This document shows positions 57,032 to 63,807 of a DNA stretch of 63,807 bases, piece after piece. A program made the translations under genes and the position numbers. This DNA is from an uncultured Clostridia bacterium (GTDB taxonomy: Bacteria; Bacillota; Clostridia; Christensenellales; Aristaeellaceae), in the NCBI GenBank assembly GCA_934670175.1, contig CAKUOX010000008.1, positions 1-63,807 of the forward strand. Direction: 5' to 3'. Position 1 is the first letter of the stretch, and the number at the start of each line of letters is the position of its first letter. Below the pieces are notes generated by a model. That model had not been told where the DNA came from. It was given only the letters and a program-made list of their open reading frames with translations, and searched no databases.

Positions 57032-59419
57032 TTGAGTAATTATCGTATTCGCGGCATATGCCGCCGCGCGGCGGCGCTGCTGATGATGCTGGCGCTGCTG
57101 CTGCCGGTCTGGGGCGGCACGCCCGCGCTGGCGGCGGCCAACGGCACGGTGCGCGTGAAGCTCACGCGGCTCAGCGGGTATTCGGCCATGGTGTTTAAGG
57201 CCGACTGTGCCTGCGTGCTTACGGGCAAGACCAGCATTAACATTCCATCGGGCGCGGAAATACGGGCGGAGGTGTCCGGCGGCGCGCTGACGGTGTCCAG
57301 CGACGGCGTGCGTGTAAACTGCGCGCAGGGTGCGACCCTTCGCCGCTGCCGCACGGACGGCGCGTTCAGCTTTGCTTCGCCGTCTGTGGCAAACCGTTTT
57401 CAGGGAGATTTGGCGCTTTCTGCGTCGGGCGGGACGATCGAAACGGTGCTCAGTATCTATATCGAGGATTATCTTTGCGGCGTGGTGGGCTGGGAAATGT
57501 CCGATTCCAGTCCGGCGGAAGCACTGAAGGCGCAGGCCGTGGCGGCGCGCAATTATGTGCTCAAGAAAAAGACGGCGCGGGCGAACAAGGGCTACGACGT
57601 TACGGATACGACTTCTGATCAGGTGTTCAAGGGGCTGGACAGCCGCCAGACGCGCGTGATTGAGGCCGTGCAGGCCACTGCGGGCGACGCGCTGTACGCG
57701 GGCAACGCGCTGGTATCCTGCTATTACAGCGATTCGAACGGCGGCCAGACGGAATCCACGCAAAACGTGTGGGGCAGCAGGCTCAGCTACAGCGTGGTCA
57801 AGGACGATCCCTACGATCTTGAAAATGCGAAGGCGCGCGTGAAAACGGCGACCCTCCGGCGCGACGGCGCGGGGCTGAACGCTTCGCTGCGGGCGGCGCT
57901 TACATCGGGCGCGGCTGCGGCGCTTGGGGTGCAGAGCGCGGAGCTCGTCTCCATAGACGCCATTGAGCCGCGCGATCCCAAATATGCGGCGCCCAGCCGC
58001 CTGTACCGCACGCTGCGCTTTACGCTCACGGTCAACGCCGGCGGCTCGGCGCGCGCGGCAGAGGTGGACGTGCCGACCTATGGCGGCATCGAAGACTGGT
58101 ACGAACTGTCCATCAACAGCGGCGACAACGAAACGGTCGCCGTGGATGAGGATGAACAGGCGTTTTATATCCGCTTTCGGCGCAGCGGCCATGGCGTGGG
58201 CATGAGCCAGCGCGGCGCACAGCGCATGGCGGCGGACTATGGCATGAGCTTCCGGCAGATACTGGCGTTCTATTACCCCGAGACCGAGCTGCGGCAGCTG
58301 TCGCTGAACCGCGAGTCGGCGGCGCAGGCGCTCAGCGAGGCGGGCGGCGCGCTCGAGACGCTTTCGGCGCAGCAGGAAACGCCGGTCTATGCCCGCGCGG
58401 ACGGCACGGAGGCGTGCGCGTGGCTCGAGGCGGGCACAGGATACGCCGTGTATGCGGTGCGGGGCAGCCGGATCAGGCTCGGCGTGCGCGGCATGACCGG
58501 TTGGGCGGATGTGGACGCGCCCATCGCGCAGCCCTCCGAGGCGCCCACGGCAGAGCCGACCGAAGCGCCCACGCCGACGCCCGGCATAATCTTCCTGCCG
58601 GACGATCCGGCCGATACGCCTGCACCGACCTTTGCGCCTGCGCCGACACCGGAGCCGGATGACGGCGATGATGATATCTGGATGCCGGATGACGATACGG
58701 AGATCGACGACGGCGGCGATGATGTCTGGATGCCGGACGACGACACGGAAATCGACGACGGCGATGATGTCTGGATGCCGGATGACGATACGAAGATCGA
58801 CGACGGCGATGATGATATCTGGATGCCGGATGATGATACGAAGATCGACGACGGCGGCATCAGCCTGCCCGATTCAGACGCGGGCATGAAGCAGGTCAGC
58901 GGCAAAAAATACGTCTATGTGAATGTATCCGCCGGCAGCACGCTCACGCTGCGCGCCGCACCGGACGCCGCGTCCGCCGCAAAGCGCAGCCTGCCGCGCG
59001 GTACGAAGCTGCAGCTGCTGGCCTATGACGATGAGTGGACGCGCGTGCGCATGCAGTCCGGCACAGAGGGCTATGCGGCGCGGCGCTACCTTTCCATCGA
59101 TGCGCCTGCGGCAGCGGCGACCCCGCGCCCGGAGGACGATTCGGGCTTCTGGTCGGCAGACGATGGCGAGGCGGCGGGCAGCGGCTCCATCTATCGCGAT
59201 CTGGAGAAGGCTGAGGGCGAGATCGTGATCTGCAGCCGCAGGGCGAAGCTCCGGCGCGCGGCCACGCTCTATAAAAAGAACAGCACAAGCAGCGCCGCCG
59301 TGGCCGCGCTGTCCGCCGGAACGCGCGTCACGGTCACGGCCTATAACGCGAGCTGGGCATATGTCAGCTGGAACGGCAAGACGGGCTTTGTGCAGCTAAA
59401 ACACTTGAAGGCGGAGTAA
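57032..59419 (+). CDS. SpoIID/LytB-domain exported protein with acidic repeats and SH3-like domains
   Basis: This 795-residue protein starts at a TTG (57032), 8 bases after GAGGTG. Its signal segment is AAALLMMLALLLPVWGGTPA. The SpoIID amidase-activator domain lies at about 120-410 (LSIYIEDYLCGVVGWEMSDS, AQAVAARNYVLKKKTARANK, ATAGDALYAGNALVSCYYSD, SGHGVGMSQRGAQRMA). A first SH3-like segment follows, then four tandem acidic repeats of the type DDGDDDIWMPDDDTEI (about 541-610), then two further SH3-like segments. SpoIID members control peptidoglycan stem removal. This long multi-domain form is probably a vegetative wall protein; sporulation use is not shown. Confidence 0.87.
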   Translation: MSNYRIRGICRRAAALLMMLALLLPVWGGTPALAAANGTVRVKLTRLSGYSAMVFKADCACVLTGKTSINIPSGAEIRAEVSGGALTVSSDGVRVNCAQGATLRRCRTDGAFSFASPSVANRFQGDLALSASGGTIETVLSIYIEDYLCGVVGWEMSDSSPAEALKAQAVAARNYVLKKKTARANKGYDVTDTTSDQVFKGLDSRQTRVIEAVQATAGDALYAGNALVSCYYSDSNGGQTESTQNVWGSRLSYSVVKDDPYDLENAKARVKTATLRRDGAGLNASLRAALTSGAAAALGVQSAELVSIDAIEPRDPKYAAPSRLYRTLRFTLTVNAGGSARAAEVDVPTYGGIEDWYELSINSGDNETVAVDEDEQAFYIRFRRSGHGVGMSQRGAQRMAADYGMSFRQILAFYYPETELRQLSLNRESAAQALSEAGGALETLSAQQETPVYARADGTEACAWLEAGTGYAVYAVRGSRIRLGVRGMTGWADVDAPIAQPSEAPTAEPTEAPTPTPGIIFLPDDPADTPAPTFAPAPTPEPDDGDDDIWMPDDDTEIDDGGDDVWMPDDDTEIDDGDDVWMPDDDTKIDDGDDDIWMPDDDTKIDDGGISLPDSDAGMKQVSGKKYVYVNVSAGSTLTLRAAPDAASAAKRSLPRGTKLQLLAYDDEWTRVRMQSGTEGYAARRYLSIDAPAAAATPRPEDDSGFWSADDGEAAGSGSIYRDLEKAEGEIVICSRRAKLRRAATLYKKNSTSSAAVAALSAGTRVTVTAYNASWAYVSWNGKTGFVQLKHLKAE

Positions 59420-59425
59420 GCAATT

Positions 59426-60838
59426 ATGAAACGCAGGCGAATTGGATTCCGAAGGAAAACATCGACAATTCTGAGCATCTGCGCGCTGATGCTGGCGCTC
59501 TGCGCAGGCTGGGCGGCCGCCGAGGCGCCGGATGAGGTGGCGCCGGATATTGAAGCGCAGGTAGATCTGCTGGCGGTGGATCACCGGCTGTACGAGCTGG
59601 GCTATCGGGACGCCGCGTGCAACGGCGTGCTGGACGAAATCACCGTGAACGCATTGAAAAATTTTCAGCAGGTGAACGGCCTCACGCCCACGGGCGTGCC
59701 GGATTCGGTCACGGTAGAGCTGCTGCTGAGCGAGCGTGCCGTCAGCGAGGGCGAATACCTCCAGAACGAGGTGACGCAGCGGCAGCATGCGGGCGTGCTG
59801 GCCGAGGGCGCGTACGGCGACGCCGTGCTGAAGCTGCAGCGCGCGCTCAAGGAATGCGGCTATTTCAGCAATAGCTGCGACGGCGCGTATGGCGCTGCGA
59901 CGGCAGCCGCTGTGAGTCGCTTCCAGCTGGCGAATGGACTGAGGATCACCGGCTCGGCGGACGGCGCGGTGCTTCTCAGGCTGTATGCCGACGCGCCGCT
60001 GACGTGGGACGATTTTCTGCGCAGCTGCTGCGTGAGCGTGGGGGACAGCGGCGACGGCGTGCGGCTGATCCAGCGCTGCCTGCTGAATCGGGGTTATTTT
60101 CAGGGCGAATGCACCGGCAAATACGGCGGCGGCACGCGCCAGGCGGTCATGCGCCTTCAGGCCGAAAACAAGCTGGAGCAGAGCGGCAATGTGGATATGG
60201 ACACCGCGCAGGCGCTGCTTTTCGATGCGGCGCGGCTGATGCGCGAGGAAGCGGCGCTGTGTCCGGGCGACACGGGCGCGGAGGCGCGGCGCATGTGCGC
60301 GAGGCTGCGGGAGCTGGGCTATGCCGCCGCAGACAGCTACAACGCGCAGACGCAGCTGGCGCTGATGCAGTTCCAGCTGGTGAACGGCCTGCCGGTCTCG
60401 GACATCGCCGAAGTGGAGACGCTGGATAAGCTCTACGCCGATTCGGCCAGGCGCGCGAGCGAATTTGCGGCCTCCGGCGAGGTGATCGAGCCGGACGCGG
60501 CGGCGCTGACGGAGATCGCGCTTGCGGCGGAAGCGCAGCTTGGGCAGAAAATGGAATTCGATTCGGACTTTGGCTTCGTGCAGTATCTGTACCTGAAGTG
60601 CGGTTTTCCGCTGATGGACGATACGCACATCGAGCTTACGCCGCAGGCGGACATTACGGCGGCGATGCCGGGGCAGGCAATCACGCTGGATGCGGGCGAA
60701 CGCCGCCTGACGGGCGTTGTCGGCACGGATGGGGCGTGGATATACCGCTCGAACAGCGGCTATGTGGTCAGGCGCTATCCGGAAACCATGACCGTGGACG
60801 CCTATTACCTCAACCGAATGTCGGAGGCTTCGCGATGA
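59426..60838 (+). CDS. Exported protein with several peptidoglycan-binding (PG_binding_1) repeats
   Basis: This 470-residue protein has a signal peptide (about 1-33: STILSICALMLALCAGWAAA). At least four PG_binding_1-like repeats follow, recognisable as LYELGYRDAACNGVLDEIT, LKECGYFSNSCDGAYGAAT, LLNRGYFQGECTGKYGGGT and LRELGYAAADSYNAQTQ. The C-terminal 130 residues match no family that I know. It starts 6 bases after the SpoIID-like gene and is presumably a co-expressed wall-binding partner. Confidence 0.82.
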   Translation: MKRRRIGFRRKTSTILSICALMLALCAGWAAAEAPDEVAPDIEAQVDLLAVDHRLYELGYRDAACNGVLDEITVNALKNFQQVNGLTPTGVPDSVTVELLLSERAVSEGEYLQNEVTQRQHAGVLAEGAYGDAVLKLQRALKECGYFSNSCDGAYGAATAAAVSRFQLANGLRITGSADGAVLLRLYADAPLTWDDFLRSCCVSVGDSGDGVRLIQRCLLNRGYFQGECTGKYGGGTRQAVMRLQAENKLEQSGNVDMDTAQALLFDAARLMREEAALCPGDTGAEARRMCARLRELGYAAADSYNAQTQLALMQFQLVNGLPVSDIAEVETLDKLYADSARRASEFAASGEVIEPDAAALTEIALAAEAQLGQKMEFDSDFGFVQYLYLKCGFPLMDDTHIELTPQADITAAMPGQAITLDAGERRLTGVVGTDGAWIYRSNSGYVVRRYPETMTVDAYYLNRMSEASR

Positions 60839-61569
60839 ACGCGCTCCTGCGGCCCGGTGAGCGGCTGGATGACCTGCAAAACGGCTATCAGCTGATCCAG
60901 CGGCCGGATATGTTCTGCCTGGGCACGGATTCGGTGCTGCTGACGGATTTCGCCGCGCCGCGCGCGGGCGAGGTGTGCGTGGATCTCGGCTGTGGAAACG
61001 GCGCAATCGCACTCTTGCTGGCGGCGAGGCGCGCGGACGCACATATCGACGGTGTGGAGCTCCAGATGCAGGCGGCGGATATGGCCGCGCGCAGCGTGCA
61101 GCTGAACCGGCTGGAGGCGCGCGTGCGCATTTTTCAGGGCGACATGCGCGACAGCGCGGCGCTGCTGGGGCATGGCGGCTATTCGCTGGCGGTGTGTAAT
61201 CCGCCCTACGGCGCGCGCGGAGCGGCCATTCCCAGCGCGGGCGAGGCGGAGCGCATCGCCCGACATGAGGGTGAGCTTGCAGTGCAGGACGTGGCGGCGG
61301 CCGCCGCGCGGCTGCTGAAATTCGGCGGGCGTTTCTGTACGGTATTTCCGTCGGCGCGGGCGCTGGAAATGCTTGACGCCATGCGTGCCGCGGCCATCGC
61401 GCCCAAGCGCATTCGCCTGGTGCATGCGCGGGTGACGCAGCCGCCGAAGCTGGCGCTGATCGAGGGCGTGCGCGGCGGGAAAAGCGGGCTGCACTGGCTG
61501 CCGCCGTTGCTGCTCTACGATGAAACGGGGGCGCACAGCGCGGAATGGCGGCGTATCTATGGCATGTGA
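60835..61569 (+). CDS. tRNA1(Val) adenine-N6 methyltransferase-like SAM methyltransferase
   Basis: This 244-residue class I methyltransferase has the SAM motif DLGCGNGAIALLLA (50-63) and the N6-adenine catalytic NPPY (122-125). An N-terminal block, LIQRPDMFCLGTDSVLLTDF, is typical of the TrmN6/YfiC group in Firmicutes. It overlaps the upstream stop (ATGA) and has its own TCGGAGG. Confidence 0.88.
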   Translation: MNALLRPGERLDDLQNGYQLIQRPDMFCLGTDSVLLTDFAAPRAGEVCVDLGCGNGAIALLLAARRADAHIDGVELQMQAADMAARSVQLNRLEARVRIFQGDMRDSAALLGHGGYSLAVCNPPYGARGAAIPSAGEAERIARHEGELAVQDVAAAAARLLKFGGRFCTVFPSARALEMLDAMRAAAIAPKRIRLVHARVTQPPKLALIEGVRGGKSGLHWLPPLLLYDETGAHSAEWRRIYGM

Positions 61570-61595
61570 AGTTTTTGAGAAGCGTCGGGCGCGTA

Positions 61596-61624
61596 TTGAC
61601 ATATGCGCCCGGCTTCACTATAAT
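61596..61624 (+). promoter_or_regulatory. Consensus promoter of the thiT leader
   Basis: TTGACA (61596-61601) and TATAAT (61619-61624) are exactly 17 bases apart; transcription should start at about 61631, just before the riboswitch. Confidence 0.92.
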
Positions 61625-61636
61625 TAGAGCCATCAA

Positions 61637-61723
61637 GCCGCTGGGGGCGCCGATCGAGGCTGAGATGGGCTATATGTCCGGTCCCTTGGAACCTGATGTG
61701 GGTAATCCCACCGTAGGGAAGCG
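61637..61723 (+). ncRNA. TPP riboswitch (THI element)
   Basis: The conserved pieces occur in order: GGGGGCGCC, GGCTGAGATGGGC (61658-61670), CCCTTGGAACCTGATGTGGG (61683-61702), TAATCCCACCGTAGGGAA (61703-61721). These match the thi-box consensus closely. It stands before a ThiT gene with its own promoter and terminator. Confidence 0.95.
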
Positions 61724-61757
61724 AAGGCCGGATTCGATCGGATCGTGGCGTCCGTTT

Positions 61758-61795
61758 CCCGCGTGTACCTGTAAGGTGCATGCGGGTTTCATTTT
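61758..61795 (+). terminator. TPP-riboswitch expression-platform terminator
   Basis: CCCGCGTGTACCT and AGGTGCATGCGGG (13 bp with two G-T pairs) around GTA are followed by TTTCATTTT. Confidence 0.85.
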
Positions 61796-61833
61796 GGAGA
61801 CGGGAACAAAAAAGCTGCAAAGCAGTTGTGCGA

Positions 61834-61863
61834 GTCGGCGGATTTCTGGGGGACCGCGCCGAC
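61834..61863. repeat. Palindromic repeat family B, diverged copy in the thiT leader
   Basis: GTCGGCGGAT opens and CGCCGAC closes this 30-base hairpin, and the following GGTTCAT-TTAAGG resembles AATTCATGAAGGGG after the 30116 copy. It lies between the riboswitch terminator and the gene. A further 47-base GC-rich foldable stretch (61876-61922, GCAGGG/CCCTGC ends) follows it. Confidence 0.55.
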
Positions 61864-61966
61864 GGTTCATTTAAGGCAGGGATCGCCGGCGGCTCCTGAA
61901 GGGAAGCGCTGACGACCCCTGCTTATTTATGCCCGGCGGCTCAAAAAGAAAGGAAGACGAGATACC

Positions 61967-62791
61967 ATGAAAAAACTGCTTGCCCTGCTGACTGCACTGA
62001 TGCTGCTGGCCGCGCTGGCGCTGCCTGCACTGGCCGAGACTGCGGACGCTGTCGAACCTGCTCAGACCGCGCAGGAGGAGACCGTGGAGACCGAACCCGC
62101 CGTGGACGAGACGGCAGCTGCCGACGCCGAGGCGCCCGCCGAGGAGGAAGAGGAACCCGATACCGGCATCAACAATGCCTCCAGCCTGATCACCATCGCT
62201 ATCCTGGTGGTGCTGATGATCATCGGCCTGGTGTTCTCTGCCAAGCATGTAAAGTGGAACGCGGCGATGATCGCCAAGGCGGCCATCTGCATCGCACTGG
62301 CATATGTGCTGGGCATGATCAAGCTGTTCCGCATGCCGATGGGCGGCTCGGTGACGCCCGCCAGCCTGCTGCCGCTGATCCTGTTCGCCATGGCGTTCGG
62401 CCCGCTCGAGGGTCTGCTGGTGGGCTGCACCTACGGCCTGCTGGATTTGCTGATCGATCCCTATGTCATTCATCCGCTGCAGCTGCTGGTGGATTACCCC
62501 ATGGCCTACGCCGCGGTGGCGCTGTGCTGCGTGGCGAAGCTCTTCCCCGTGAAGGATTACTTCAAGCTGCCCATCGCCGTGTTCTTCGGCTATCTGGGCA
62601 AGTATATCATGGCGGTGCTTTCCGGCGTGGTGTTCTTCGCCGAATATGCGGGAGATCAGGGCGCGCTGGCCTATTCGCTGCTGTATAACCTGAACTACAC
62701 CGGCTGGGAGCTGCTGATCTGCATTGCCATTTCGCTGATCCCCGGCATGGCGCGCCTGCCCGGCATTCTTCGGAAGAACTCCGCGCGCTGA
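61967..62791 (+). CDS. thiT: Thiamine ECF transporter substrate component (ThiT) with an exported-protein-like N-terminus
   Basis: This 274-residue protein ends in a six-helix ThiT domain (about 100-270): GSVTPASLLPLILFAMAFGP, GCTYGLLDLLIDPYVIHPLQ and LLVDYPMAYAAVALCC are diagnostic. It is preceded by a signal peptide (MKKLLALLTALMLLAALALP, cleavage after ALA), an acidic 40-residue linker (24-66, EEEEEPDT) and an extra TM helix (73-92). Plain ThiT proteins of about 190 residues lack these. The TPP riboswitch supports thiamine uptake. SD AAAGGAAG lies upstream of the ATG. Confidence 0.92.
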   Translation: MKKLLALLTALMLLAALALPALAETADAVEPAQTAQEETVETEPAVDETAAADAEAPAEEEEEPDTGINNASSLITIAILVVLMIIGLVFSAKHVKWNAAMIAKAAICIALAYVLGMIKLFRMPMGGSVTPASLLPLILFAMAFGPLEGLLVGCTYGLLDLLIDPYVIHPLQLLVDYPMAYAAVALCCVAKLFPVKDYFKLPIAVFFGYLGKYIMAVLSGVVFFAEYAGDQGALAYSLLYNLNYTGWELLICIAISLIPGMARLPGILRKNSAR

Positions 62792-62902
62792 TTGCTGCGG
62801 CAGAAATGCCGTGCCATATTAACATTGCAGTCATTGCCTTTTCAGCGGCGGTCGGCTATAATAAGGCACATACGACTATGTAACTGTGCTGGAGAAATGC
62901 CG

Positions 62903-63583
62903 ATGAAGATACGCAAAATACTGATCTGCCTTATTGCGATACTGCTGCTTGCTGCGAGCGCACTGGGCGAGGAAGTGGTCATTCCAACGGCGACGCTTTC
63001 GCCGGAGGCGGCGGCGCTGCCGTGGAATTTGACGCTGGTGAACGCGGTAAACCCCGTGCCCGAGGACTGGACGATGGAGTTCGTGGAGCTGAAGGGCGAT
63101 CAGCGCGTGGATGCGCGCATTTATCCGGAGCTTCAGGCGATGTTCAACGCCTGCCGCGAGGCGGGGCTCAAGCCCATGGTCAAGACCTCGTACCGCACTT
63201 ATGAGGATCAGAAGAAAATGCTGGTGCTCAAGTATAAGCAATATAAAAACGCGGGCAAGTCCCACGCGGAGGCGCAGGCTGCCGCGCTGAAGGTGGCGGC
63301 CTATCCCGGTTACAGCGAGCATCAGCTTGGGCTGGCGGTGGACATCGATTCCGCCAATACCGAGGTTTGCAGCAATGACGCCGTGTGGAACTGGATGAAG
63401 CGCCACTGCCAGGAATACGGCTTTATCTGGCGCTATCCGGGCGTGAAGAGCGATATTACCGGCATTTCAAACGAATCCTGGCATTTCCGCTATGTGGGCG
63501 TGGAGGCCGCAACCTATATCATGGAAAATCAGCTGTGCCTGGAGGAATACCTGAACCAGTTCTACGGTATTCCGCTGCCATAG
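62903..63583 (+). CDS. VanY-type D-Ala-D-Ala carboxypeptidase
   Basis: This 226-residue exported M15B peptidase has a signal peptide at about 1-22 (ILICLIAILLLAASALG). The zinc motif SEHQLGLAVD (138-147) gives His140 and Asp147, and a further His lies in ESWHFRYVG. It trims the peptidoglycan stem. ATG 62903 is 8 bases after GGAG; ATG 62897 is too close. Confidence 0.9.
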   Translation: MKIRKILICLIAILLLAASALGEEVVIPTATLSPEAAALPWNLTLVNAVNPVPEDWTMEFVELKGDQRVDARIYPELQAMFNACREAGLKPMVKTSYRTYEDQKKMLVLKYKQYKNAGKSHAEAQAAALKVAAYPGYSEHQLGLAVDIDSANTEVCSNDAVWNWMKRHCQEYGFIWRYPGVKSDITGISNESWHFRYVGVEAATYIMENQLCLEEYLNQFYGIPLP

Positions 63584-63618
63584 CGGCGAATGCGATAGAA
63601 TATATCTCTAATAAATAT

Positions 63619-63639
63619 GGGACGGCTGTTGGCCGTCCC
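63619..63639 (+). terminator. Hairpin after the carboxypeptidase gene
   Basis: GGGACGGC and GCCGTCCC around TGTTG form an 8-bp perfect stem, with no T-run after it. It is followed by TGCTTGTCGAAAAG, resembling the end of repeat family A. Confidence 0.55.
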
Positions 63640-63678
63640 ATCTGCTTGTCGAAAAGAAGCTCTTTCGAGCTTTCAATC

Positions 63679-63802
63679 GTGCCCAGCGGCGTGTACGGTG
63701 GGCACGGGCGATTTTTGCGGCGGAAAATCTTATTTTCCAGAGCAAAAATCGTTTCCCTGCAGTTTTTGCGCCCGAAAATCTGAAGGATTTTAGCAAAAAC
63801 TG
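63679..63802. repeat. Cluster of three nested palindromes at the window end
   Basis: GTGCCCA/TGGGCAC (63679-63705) is followed by two similar nested hairpins. CGATTTTTGC/GCAAAAATCG (63709-63751) encloses GGAAAAT/ATTTTCC. CAGTTTTTGC/GCAAAAACTG (63760-63802) encloses AAAATC/GATTTT. No coding frame is supported, and the cluster runs to the window edge. Confidence 0.75.
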
Positions 63803-63807
63803 GTGAG

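Noticed and set aside
59396..61636. A 746-codon open frame on the minus strand opposite the PG-binding and methyltransferase genes
   Set aside because: Arg/Ala/His-rich translation without any domain, fully antisense to two well-supported genes; a by-product of the high GC content.
61876..61922. A fluoride (crcB-type) riboswitch in the thiT leader
   Set aside because: The size, closing stem and a CTGACGAC near the 3' end recall the motif, but the GGCGATGG-like 5' core and the CTGATG element are not matched and a thiamine transporter is not a fluoride gene.

Overview
The window is GC-rich, densely packed DNA with the marks of a Clostridia-type (Bacillota) genome. These include a SCIFF ranthipeptide precursor with its radical SAM maturase, a SpoIID/LytB-domain protein, a TPP riboswitch on a ThiT-type ECF component, an L-box (lysine) riboswitch, consensus sigma-A promoters and strong AGGAGG ribosome binding sites. 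Exported proteins mostly carry plain Ala-X-Ala signal peptides. At least two of the three ABC solute-binding proteins lack a lipobox, which is odd for a monoderm. I would place it in Clostridia, perhaps near Christensenellales, but the finer placement is a guess. No tRNA, rRNA, CRISPR array, transposase or phage gene was seen.

Layout. 0-5.6 kb: end of an exported protein, a TetR repressor, a MATE exporter, a two-gene ABC exporter and a small exported protein. 5.7-12.7 kb (minus strand): one tight operon encoding a CoA-acylating aldehyde dehydrogenase, an ADP-forming acyl-CoA ligase (SucCD type) and E1-alpha, E1-beta and E2 of an acetoin/2-oxoacid dehydrogenase without an E3, with a divergent FCD-GntR regulator. 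13.7-15.8 kb: a LarA-family racemase and a UlaG-like metallohydrolase. 16.1-30.0 kb (plus strand): a LacI regulator and a long carbohydrate operon (binding protein, ATPase, two permeases, two SDR paralogues that have lost the catalytic Tyr, Zn-alcohol dehydrogenase, two DUF4432-type epimerases in the window of which one is here, two PfkB kinases, a small discoidin-like protein, a cupin and a DeoC-type aldolase). 30.3-34.1 kb: a 4-hydroxybutyrate-dehydrogenase-like Fe-alcohol dehydrogenase diverging from a racemase-like / GntR / transaldolase-like operon. 34.3-40.2 kb: Nudix, DUF3783, a second DUF4432 epimerase, M18 peptidase, DUF362 ferredoxin-like protein and DUF2284 protein. 40.4-45.3 kb: a complete livJHMGF transporter. 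45.4-49.8 kb: SCIFF precursor and maturase, an Orn/Lys/Arg decarboxylase-fold protein and a second MATE. 49.8-52.6 kb: a lysine-riboswitch-controlled amino-acid ABC transporter. 52.6-56.6 kb (minus): a GlpA-like / FAD oxidoreductase / DUF1667 / pyridoxal kinase operon. 57.0-63.6 kb: cell-envelope proteins, a tRNA-type methyltransferase, the TPP riboswitch with thiT, and a VanY-type carboxypeptidase.

How it may work together. The 15-base palindrome ATTGGTCATACCAAT occurs identically at the promoters of the aldehyde dehydrogenase/CoA-ligase/E1-E2 operon and of the Fe-alcohol dehydrogenase, 18.7 kb apart, and relatives of it (TGGT-N3-ACCA) lie between the promoter and the first gene of the carbohydrate operon. 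This TGGT-N3-ACCA form is typical of FCD-type GntR proteins, and two such genes are present. The inference is one regulon: a sugar-like substrate is imported, oxidised or epimerised, phosphorylated and cleaved by the DeoC-type aldolase, and the aldehyde or oxo-acid product is turned into an acyl-CoA and then ATP plus acid, with the Fe-alcohol dehydrogenase as redox outlet. The substrate cannot be read from sequence.

The intergenic regions also carry several structured palindromic repeat families with two or more copies in the window, none of which I recognise as a named element.
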